In this document: piece by piece, positions 56,356-64,000 of the stretch
How positions within the stretch are numbered: the stretch's first letter is position 1
Layout of the letters: each line of letters starts with the position of its first letter
Origin: Agarophyton chilense
Lineage: Eukaryota; Rhodophyta; Florideophyceae; Gracilariales; Gracilariaceae
Direction: 5' to 3'
Length of the DNA stretch: 64,000 nucleotides
Assembly (NCBI GenBank): GCA_030374765.1
Contig: JARGXX010000079.1
Location: forward strand, 806,001 to 870,000
Program-made: the position numbers and the translations under genes
The notes under the pieces: model-generated
Database searches by the model: none
What the model was told of the DNA's origin: nothing
Seen by the model: the letters and a program-made list of their open reading frames with translations, nothing else

Positions 56356-58566
56356 CTAGGAGTTTTCTGATGGGGTTTTCGCTTCTCCCTGAGGATAGGG
56401 TTTTTCCACGGGGTCTTCTGTAGGATCTACAATGGCGTAAATCTGTGGCGCTTTGATCGGAGTATCCGGAGGCGTGGCATACCGTGTCTTTGCAGGGGTC
56501 CCTGTGGTTCGTTGCTCTGCCTTGTTATACATTCCTTCGGATCTCCGCACTCGGTAATGCTCTTCCCACAGGGCTAGGAGGTTTTTGCGTGCGTCCTCTG
56601 GCAGATACTTTGTACAGTCACAAGGTTGGGTCACTGAAAGGCAGAGGAAGCAAGCCTTTGGGGAGGGAACAAAAACCTCCTTACGGGGCGGAAATGGAGA
56701 ATACTTGGGTGTGGGTGGTCCAGTGGTCGCCGTAGCTCCCCAGGAGGTATATAATGGGGGCCCGGATGGAGGAGCACTGAAATTGACCAAGAAAATATCT
56801 CCCGAATCAGCGTAATAGAGTGATGCATCCATGTCCGACTCCGTGGAGCTAACCAAATAGGCTTGGTCGGGTTTACGCATTGGAAATGCGTTTCCTCTGG
56901 TTATGTCAGCGTTGCGCCTGGAGGTCCTGTAGGTTTTGCCATAACTCTCGGCGTAGGTAACGAGCCTTCGGAAGGAGTATTGCGTGTTGTCCGTATGGTA
57001 TTTGCGCACATGTGTCCGAATGGCAGGGAGCAATCCCGTGATGAAGTGACGTTAAAGCCGTCCTTCGGAGAACGCGTTTCCACAGCTTTAAGCCGCCTTC
57101 TGTAGGTCGTCTGCGAAAGCCGATTCGGTCATATTGGAGCTCTGTCCAAAGGAGATGAGTTCTTGGTAGGCATCCATTATGACGTCGTCCGTGGCGTAGG
57201 TTTCCAATAGGTAATGAACAACCGGGGGGTATGACCTGAGGAGCTCACGGTCTTGAGCATCCACGAGGTCAGTTGTACCACATATCTTCGAAACAACTTG
57301 GTCACGCGCCTGTCCTGTAAGGAAGAATTGGAAAAGGTACAGAGCGGCGCCCTCGTGGACACCGTTCTGATCGCAGGCCGTACGGAACAAAATGAGAAAC
57401 CTAAGGACAGCAATGTGATTGGAACCCGAGAACTTGTCCGTAATGGTTAGTTGCATCCGTTTGGCCCATTTCGTGATTCTGGGAGCCACCGAACCAAAAT
57501 ACTTCGCGGACCTGTCGGGCAGCCGGTAATTCTGGTAGTCTAGAACCTAAAGGAAAAATTAGTTGGTTGTTTTCAGTGGTCTGAGGCGTCGAACGGCAGC
57601 CTCATTTACTTCCGAGTCGGTCGTTTCGTTCGAGGCCGATTCGTAATCACTCGTGCCCGAATGGTCTCTTCTTTTGCTACTTCTTTTCTTCTTTTCCCTG
57701 CAGATGCTTCTTTTCTTTCCATCGGAATAGGGATCTAATGGATCGATCTCTTCATCAGATCCGATGGAGCCCTAAGGTCGCTGTACCTCATATAATCTGG
57801 CGGTTATGGAAACCTGTCTCTCATCTAGACGCGAAGCTTGTCTTCTGCTCCTCGCTTTTTTCACCCTTGGATTTTCCGGATGGGCAACCTGTCTCTCACC
57901 TAGACGCAAAGCTTCTCTTCTGCTCCTAGATTGTCCCACCATGGGGTTTTCCTGATGGTATTCCCGGCGAGCGGCGGATAATGCCGCCAATCTTGGGGGT
58001 TCGGTAGGGGGTTGCCATATGGAAGCCGGATGGTTGACTTGTGGAGTGGTCCTAGTGACCGTGTTGCCTGACTGGCTGGTGACTGCTCCTTGAACGGCCT
58101 GAATGAAGAAGTCTAAGAATAGCTCAGACTCCATGACCTTGGGGACGATTCGCGTAACGAGGGAGTCCGTATGGTCAGCGATCGCCGTGGCTAGTCGCAC
58201 GTTTACAATGGAATCCACATGGGCTGAGCAGAGCTCACGGAGACGGGGCCAGAGAAGGTCGGCAAGCCTTGCAAGCATGTTTTCTCTAATTAATTCGGTC
58301 TTACGGGGTTATCCGTGTGGTGTTCCTAGCCCAGAGGTGGCCCTGGTGAGGCGTTCTCGTAAACGCGCTACCACCGTGGGATCTTGCCGAATGCTTTCAG
58401 GGTTCTCCAGTGGGGTCAGTACTTCTTGCGGCTGGCTCCTCGTGGTCTTGTGGTCGCTAGCGGTATCAACCTGAGGGTCAGGCGACATCGCCGGCGTTGT
58501 AGTCGCACATCGTTCTGCCATAGCAGTCCTATGGTCTGGTCGGGTGGGTGTGTTTCCTGCATCCAT
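56356..58566 (-). pseudogene. Gag of element B
   Basis: Open pieces in order: 58566-58309, 58278-57772 (DLLWPRLRELCSAHVDSIVN and an Arg/Ser-rich tail), 57489-57088 (capsid-like: FFLTGQARDQVVSKICGTTD and SYPPVVHYLLETYATDD) and 57033-56356 (QYSFRRLVTYAESYGKTYR; zinc-knuckle-like CFLCLSVTQPCDC at about 56632). Better kept than the Gag of A. Confidence 0.8.
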
Positions 58567-58669
58567 AATAGCGGTGGCTTCTGTACTTGTGGTCCGTTGG
58601 GGAATTAAACAAAATGTTAGAATTCAGATAACTCTTCGTTCCAGTGTTCCGTTCAATTATTTCAAAGGG

Positions 58670-58687
58670 TTCTAAGTCGGGAGACCA
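58670..58687 (-). promoter_or_regulatory. Primer binding site of element B
   Basis: TGGTCTCCCGACTTAGAA on the minus strand, identical to the site at 1989. Confidence 0.7.
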
Positions 58688-58690
58688 AAA

Positions 58691-59133
58691 TGTAACGCAC
58701 TGACTGGTGGGTCAGCGTATGGTTCTCAACCGGGGTAGCGTGATAGAGCGAATCCAAAGGTTCGAATCTTTGACAGTGGCACTCCCAGAGTACTTGGTGC
58801 AATGGGCTGGCATTTACTGCGTATTACTACAGGTTGGAGCTACGGAAACGACGGCTTGAAGACGAAAGGGTGGAACTAATATACCAAAGGTTATTTAGTA
58901 TCCTAACGGTTCCTACCGTACTCTAAAGAAGAAATGTCACTCGAGCCATGTAAATAGTACTGGCGAGGCGCTGGGATCTCTCTGGCACCGTAATGCTAAT
59001 CTATTACACCAATTAAAAAAAAAAGAATAATCAACATGATTCCAGCTGAGGTCGACCCGTCCACGTGTCACCTGCAAGATCCTTCGGGGCCCAGCGGCTT
59101 ACAGGGCTCAACCGTTATCATCGCTCCTTCACA
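58691..59133 (-). repeat. 5' LTR of element B (443 bp)
   Basis: Plus strand TGTAACGCACTG...CGCTCCTTCACA; contains a tRNA-like stretch at 58729-58790 (GGTAGCGTGATAGAGCG, GGTTCGAATC). Confidence 0.85.
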
Positions 59134-59451
59134 GAGTCCACACCTTCTGAGGTTGCAGATCAAGAGTATGAAGAAGCTATAGGTGCTGACGCGGAACTCG
59201 ATTTCGAGGATGAACCCGAACCATCCGGTACAGCGCCTCTGACGGCTGCTTCGCCACCAATGGCTATGGCATCGGGTGTCAACCCGTCGATGGGGTACCA
59301 TCATGGGTTCGCCCAACAACCGAACGATGCGGAGAATCCTTTTTTGGCACCGTTGAGACAATTACTCTTAGTCACGGGCTTCCCCGAAGAACAGCTGCAA
59401 GGAGATCGTGCTGATCTTACCGCCATACTGAATAATCATATTCGCTGGTAA
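59134..59451 (+). pseudogene. Antisense ORF end of a third Gypsy element
   Basis: Plus-strand, about 105 codons, entered from the LTR of B, which truncates its start. Acidic (YEEAIGADAELDFEDEPEP), proline-rich, ending FLAPLRQLLLVTGFPEEQ and HIRW. It lies tail-to-tail with the minus-strand chromodomain ORF, as in the elements at 1073 and 33278. Confidence 0.5.
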
Positions 59452-59602
59452 GTACCTTAACGGACTTTAGATGTCGTCAACACTTTTGAGGCGAGAACAT
59501 AAGCCAAATTCTTCTATTTCCATGACTTCAGGTTCTCCAAAGTACTTTTCCTTCTTTATCTCGAGTCTTCTCGTGTTCTTCTTCTTCTGAGGGGAAAGGT
59601 AA

Positions 59603-60244
59603 TTAGCAGTCCCCCCTCGAAATTGCCTCTAGAAAGCCCATCATCGCGGTGTCAATCTCTGAAGGGAGTGTTAATCGATTGCGACGATGATAACTCACAA
59701 CGTGTGAGCGCGGGGTATGATTTATAGGCTCCTTCGTATCCGCTTCCGGAGGAAAAACGTACCAACGAATACGATACAGTAGGCTGTGGGTGTCTTCGTC
59801 TTCGCCGTGATCGATGATGCGATCAATGACGTATTCCTGGGGATTTCCCAACGTTTCAGAGGATGGCGCGAGGTTTCGGTTCACCGGCTTATACATTCTG
59901 ACAAACAAACACGATGAATCCTGACGGGATATGACACCGTTGTCGTTTCCTTGAACCTTTCGAAAGGGGGCTTGGGAACTCCCTATACCTTCAGGTTGAA
60001 CCTGCGTAGTCTGTTCGGACAGCTGAGGACCTTCTTGCGCCTCTGTAGCGTCGTTCTCGGCTTCTGACTGCACAGTTGTTGGGTCTACGGTTATCCGTTT
60101 TTCTTCACGTTTCTTGTTCTGTCTGTCCTTCTGAGAGTTCTGAGCCAAACTGGTCTTATTCACCGAGGGTTCGGCTGGGGGTGCATCCACCACCAATGGA
60201 GATTTAGCATCATCTTCGCCTTCTTCTCTTTGGTCGGCTGCCAA
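59603..60244 (-). CDS. Chromodomain segment of the third Gypsy element
   Basis: 213 codons with a Pro/Glu/Lys-rich N-part and the chromodomain NPQEYVIDRIIDHGEDED, LLYRIRWYVFPPEADTKEP and PRSHVVSYHRRNRLTLPS. Very like the one at 5304-5594 (IDRI; RWY.F.P..DT.EPI.H.PRS.V.SYHRR). Confidence 0.8.
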   Translation of the reverse strand: MAADQREEGEDDAKSPLVVDAPPAEPSVNKTSLAQNSQKDRQNKKREEKRITVDPTTVQSEAENDATEAQEGPQLSEQTTQVQPEGIGSSQAPFRKVQGNDNGVISRQDSSCLFVRMYKPVNRNLAPSSETLGNPQEYVIDRIIDHGEDEDTHSLLYRIRWYVFPPEADTKEPINHTPRSHVVSYHRRNRLTLPSEIDTAMMGFLEAISRGDC

Positions 60245-60541
60245 GCGCTATCGCTCAGTGAGTGGCGTTCCACTTGACGGTTCAACTTCAACAGGTGATG
60301 GCGTGTGTGCAGCCGCTTCTGGACCGGATCTAATTGGAACAAATTTGAAAATATATTTCCTGTCTTCAGATACTGTGGTCGTACCAGAGTTCTGGCTCTT
60401 GCCACGGGGCTTCTTCAGATTTTTCGGAGAATTGTCTTGGGATGCCACTTTACTCCCGCGCAGCGGGAGATCACCAGCCGTGTCAGCGCCGTATGTTACG
60501 GGTGGCGGATCGTCTGATTCGACGGGTATCTCCCTTTCCTA

Positions 60542-61900
60542 CTAATAAACAGTGCTTTCTTTCTCAGTTTCCTGGGGTTCCGGGTTGTATGGTGCGGTTT
60601 CAACACGATCGCGCGAAAATCGTTCAACTTCCTCTCTTTTCTTAAGGACTACCGTTTCATCGGTGAGCTCCACTACCTTGAAAGGTCCGGATGCTACCTG
60701 TAGCAATTTGAGACGTGGTCCATCCTGCTTTTCATGTCGTTCCACGCGAACAAACGCTTAGCCTTCTACCTTGAGATCTGGAAACTGTCTTTGACGTCGG
60801 GCTTCCGACTTACGTTTGTAACGCGCTTGCGTGTTTGCCAATTCTCGAGCCTTTTGATCTGTTCTTAAGCTCAGGTCGTCTCTTCACCTCAGATGTTTCT
60901 TCGCCGGTGTCGGTTTGTCTTCCTCGACTTCATCCAACCTCATAGGCAGTGACGGTGGGATACGTGCTATCACGAGATGAAAAGGAACCGCCTTTGTAGA
61001 CGTATTCACTTGCGTGTTGTACGCTTAACAGAGTGTGTCTGTGTACGTGTCCCATTTCTTGGGATGATCCACGTTGTAATTCCAAAGAGCGGCTAATAAC
61101 GTACGGTTGTATCGTTCCACCTGAACATTACACCGTGGATGGTAGGTCGTGGTAAACAAGTTCTTGATGCCTATTATTTGGCATACGTTCTGAAAGAACT
61201 TAGCGACAAACTGTTTTCCATTCTCTGATAGTAGCACTTCGGGCGGTCCGTGCACATATACCCAGTCTTTGATGAAATCCTGAGCTACTACCGAGGCGGT
61301 AATTCTCTTCAACGGTACAGTCCGTACAAGTTTTGATAATCGATCCGTAATTACCAGTAGGTAGCGATATCTTTGTATGGAACTAATTAACTCGCCAAGT
61401 ATGTCGATGCTGACGAATTGTAGAGGCGCCTTCGCTGGGATTAGGGTTATCTTTTTCCTCTTCTTATATAGTATCACGCGATTCATTGCACACGTTTGGC
61501 ATAGCTATACGGTAGCATGGCAGTCCATTGCCAACCTTGGCCCATAGAAGTCCCTTCTCAGGGTCATAAACAACCTTGTTCCTTCTAGGTGTCCAGATAG
61601 CTTCGCATAATGGGCAAAGTAGAGTACACGACTCTTCAAAGCGTGCGGAACCACGATCTGATCATGCTCCTCGACATGTCTGAGCAATATACCTCGTGAA
61701 TCCAGCGAAAAGGGCAAATCCTCTCCCCGGTAAAGACGAGAGCGTATCGCTGTACAGAAGTAATCGGTGAGTCGCTCCTCGAGGAGCTCAGTGATAGAGT
61801 TACGCTCGAGTTGATCAGAAGGTTCTGTTCCATGGGTTGCCATAGGAGGGTCCAATTGGCAGTAATTAACTTCATCTTTTTGATCTTTATGTTTTGTTTC
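60542..61900 (-). pseudogene. Integrase of the third Gypsy element
   Basis: Zinc-binding module HYAKLSGHLEGTRLFMTLRR...CQTCAMNR (61640-61490), core FVSIDILGELI (Asp), EVLLSENGKQFVAKFF (Glu where the second catalytic Asp is expected) and NVQVERYNRTLLA (Glu), then the C-terminal SH3-like LLQVASGPFKVVELTDETVV (60700-60640). Stops at 61505 and 61025. The element ends abruptly near 61900, so RT is missing. Confidence 0.82.
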
Positions 61901-61904
61901 AGAG

Positions 61905-62344
61905 AAGATACGGGAGAAGAAGCTGATCGCAGTCATGGAACTCTAGAGAGGCTTCGAAGCTATTCCATGCGTGGCACACCATCTGAACGCCGTACGCCAA
62001 ACGCTGAGCGTGAGTATGGTTGGACATGACGTTCTTATCGAGGATTTTGAAGGCCTTCGCTTTGGATCCCTTTACATTCTGCTTCTTATTCGCCGAGTTC
62101 GACCTTTCCGAAATGATTTTCTTCACCATCGCCATGTACACGAACTGCTGGAAGCGGATGTTATCAAGGGATTTGAGGGAACGTCTTTTGAAACAGCGTA
62201 ATTCATCGAACTTCTTTTTTGAACAGTTCGTTCTCGAAGATGCGAGTGACGAAACAGTTTCCAGGCCCTCTCGCAGGAGTCATGCTTCACTCGAAGAAAT
62301 GGCATAATTTTTGATCCTAGGAAATATCGCATAGGCCCTAACAC
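61905..62344 (-). pseudogene. Diverged fragment of the Y arginine-rich gene family
   Basis: Minus strand from about 62200: FQQFVYMAMVKKIISERSN, then SNHTHAQRLAYGVQMVCHAW, NSFEASLEFHDCDQLLLPYL. This parallels MFQRLLFLICIQSVSMEKRR and AQRVGFGVQLVNNAWDSF...VLPF of the gene at 48127-51472, with the same order and similar spacing. Similarity is by eye. A second member of this family, long decayed, therefore lies outside Y. Confidence 0.5.
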
Positions 62345-63149
62345 GCTTGAAGCATCCTGCTTGTGGCACGCTTCCAGAATTTGGTCGAAATAAACGTGTT
62401 TACGAACATTACTCTACGATAATATATTGTAAACGTAGATCATAATCAGGTATCCATGCCGAGAGATGCCACTTTTTCCATAGTGCTGCTGGGTCGTTTC
62501 ACGAAAGTACTTGGGCAGCCACTTCATCTTCCAATCAATGAAACAACTGCTCTCAATGTCTCCTTCAACCTCTCAGGTTCCGCCTACAGTTGTTGAGGGA
62601 CAAGATCGATCGCGATTTGTTGGTTGCTTGTCTACTCTCCGCCGATAAGCACGATACAGCCTCAACTTCTGACGAATGTATACCAGGACCTTCAAGGCAT
62701 CTGCTTGAGAGCTCGATTGCTGCTGAGCGCCCACCAACTCTTCCAGCTCTTCGACACGGAAACTCGGAAAATAACATGCTTCACAGCATCCGGTTTTTGT
62801 TTTTCTGTCGCCCAGGAATGAAAGCAAGCCGTACTCGATATCGTGTGTGCATGCTTAGTTCTTGATAATGCAGTGCTTGTCATACTGTGACTTCAAAAAA
62901 TTCCTGGCGAGTTTGATATGTAAGAGCAATTGGTCTCGTATGGATTGAAGAACTGCAAAGTCACATGAAATGCACCTAAGAACTTTGCATGGAACGTCTA
63001 TAAGCTTCCCTGTGTCACAAAAACACACGGTGTCAGATTTTTCAATCGAAAAAGTGAGATCCCGACCCCAAAAACAACATACCGGTCACATATCCCACAG
63101 CGGCCAACAACTTTTGGTTTCTTTTGTTCACTTTGCCAAGAATCTCGTA
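62345..63149. other. Decayed DNA, no gene supported
   Basis: Overlapping short ORFs on the minus strand (62883-62565), one helical (VEELEELVGAQQQSSSQADA), no family recognised. Possibly a continuation of the fragment before it. Confidence 0.35.
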
Positions 63150-63454
63150 TCAGCTTGTATGTTGAAGAGAACCACACCTCTGATGACAAAAACTGGCATT
63201 TTCTACATCATTTTTGTTCCCATATCCATCCCAAATCCGCTTTTCCAAATAACCTCGCGTCAGACTTGGCAAGACGACTACATCTCCTTTTCCAAGTGTC
63301 AAATGTTTCGTACCCAATGACAGGACACCAACGTTTTCTCGGGAAAGTATGAATCGGAGAGCATCGTCAACAATTGCCCGGTCGAAGCGTACCGCCGTCC
63401 GCTTCAAGACTTTAATACGACCTTTGGTAATTAAACGACGGTAGTTTAGCCTGC
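63150..63454 (-). pseudogene. Fragment of unknown gene cut by an LTR
   Basis: About 100 codons open with no ATG; the start comes from the LTR at 63455. RLNYRRLITKGRIKVLKRTA, a long helix VRFDRAIVDDALRFILSREN, then HLTLGKGDVVVL. The helix-loop-helix layout with T-x2-x-DVV faintly recalls a histone fold, but identity is not established. Confidence 0.3.
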
Positions 63455-63899
63455 TGTAACGCAATGAATGTTTGGTCAGCGCACGGTCTCGACCGGTGGT
63501 AGTGTGGTAGAGCGGGTCCTAAGGTTTGAATCCTTGACGGCGGAACTCCCAGAGTACTTAGGGCAAGGGGCTGGCGTTTTCTGCGTAGTCTTACAGGGTG
63601 GAGCTACGGAAACGATGGCTTGAAAACCAAAGGGTGAAACTAATATACCAAAGGGGGTTATTTAGTATCCTAACGGTTTCTACCGTACTCTACGGGAAAA
63701 GCGTCACTCGAGCCAAGTAAATAGTACTGGCGAGGCGCTGAGAACTCCCTGGCACTGTACTGCTAATCTATTACACTAATTAAAATAAATGAATAATCTA
63801 CATGAGTCCACCTGAGGTCGACCCGTACACGTGTCACCGGCCAGATCCTTCGGTGCCCAGCAGCTAACAGGGCTCAACCGTTATCATCGCTCTTTCGCA
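63455..63899 (-). repeat. 3' LTR of a Gypsy element running off the window
   Basis: TGTAACGCAATG...CTCTTTCGCA, 445 bp, related to the LTRs at 33278 and 58691. On its left is unrelated sequence; on its right a purine tract on the minus strand. It is therefore the 3' LTR of a minus-oriented element whose body lies beyond 64000. Contains a tRNA-like stretch at 63491-63545. Confidence 0.75.
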
Positions 63900-63915
63900 T
63901 ATCTCCCTCCTTCAG
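63900..63915 (-). promoter_or_regulatory. Polypurine tract
   Basis: Minus strand GAAGGAGGGAGATA next to the LTR start, like AAGGAGGGGGAGA at 6942. Confidence 0.65.
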
Positions 63916-64000
63916 ATTCGGCCATCACGGCGAAGTCCAGATTGCCTCAGGCTTGATCCAGGGGACTCGAGCACTTCGTTGCTCCCGGTATCATTGTGCG

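Larger units (their letters stand above)
55357..59133 (-). mobile_element. Ty3/Gypsy element B, 5' part only, minus orientation
   Basis: 5' LTR 58691-59133, primer binding site 58670-58687, gag 58566-56356 and protease 56305-55362, then cut by Y at 55356, at the point where RT would begin (the end LLR and TGA correspond to 37047 in A). Same family as A but a separate insertion: the sequence is the opposite strand and differs throughout. Its LTR sits inside another Gypsy element (59134 onward). Confidence 0.85.

Overview
The window is nuclear DNA of a eukaryote, most likely a photosynthetic one with small, intron-poor genes; a florideophyte red alga (Chondrus-like) fits best. The evidence is a nuclear RimM-type plastid ribosome-maturation gene with a transit-peptide-like N-terminus, a 20S proteasome beta-5 gene with two very short introns, an intronless YIPF5-like gene, and a very heavy load of LTR retrotransposons and DNA transposons. 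The species is an inference; no barcode gene is present.

Layout. 1-1072: broken Copia gag/protease (-). 1073-7868: a young LTR element (LTRs differ at one base that I found) with gag and a chromodomain but no reverse transcriptase or integrase, plus an antisense ORF. 7869-9310: relics of a PIF/Harbinger-type transposon. 9.3-16.6 kb: the only host-gene island (PSMB5, YIPF5-like, RimM, one unknown ORF). 16622-24156: a complete but dead Copia element (-) with a CACAC target-site duplication and a solo LTR nested in its RT. 26.3-28.5 kb: decayed Ty3/Gypsy gag. 28534-33094 (element X) and 43103-55356 (element Y): two copies, in opposite orientation, of one DNA transposon family with matching terminal inverted repeats. 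33278-43102: Ty3/Gypsy chromovirus-type element A (+). 55357-59133: element B (-), related to A. 59134-61900: a third Gypsy fragment (-). 61.9-63.45 kb: decayed coding fragments. 63455-63899: 3' LTR of another Gypsy element that runs off the window.

The most interesting system is element Y. It encodes (i) a transposase-like protein with an N-terminal zinc finger (Plavaka/EnSpm-like, tentative), (ii) a large protein joining a ParB-like N-terminal region to a C-terminal 2OG-Fe(II) dioxygenase-like domain with an HxD...H...R pattern, and (iii) a large arginine-rich/coiled-coil protein transcribed divergently from (ii). The short intergenic promoter between (ii) and (iii) contains a 74-75 bp perfect-stem-like palindrome. 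The shorter copy X has lost genes (ii) and (iii) and instead carries an array of eight such palindromes. A transposon-borne dioxygenase recalls the TET/JBP genes carried by KDZ transposons of fungi, but the ParB-like fusion and the palindromes are not something I recognise.

A second theme is a recurring long ORF antisense to the 3' end of the Gypsy elements, tail-to-tail with the chromodomain ORF, seen in three separate elements. Most autonomous elements are decayed by in-frame stops while keeping their reading frame over kilobases.
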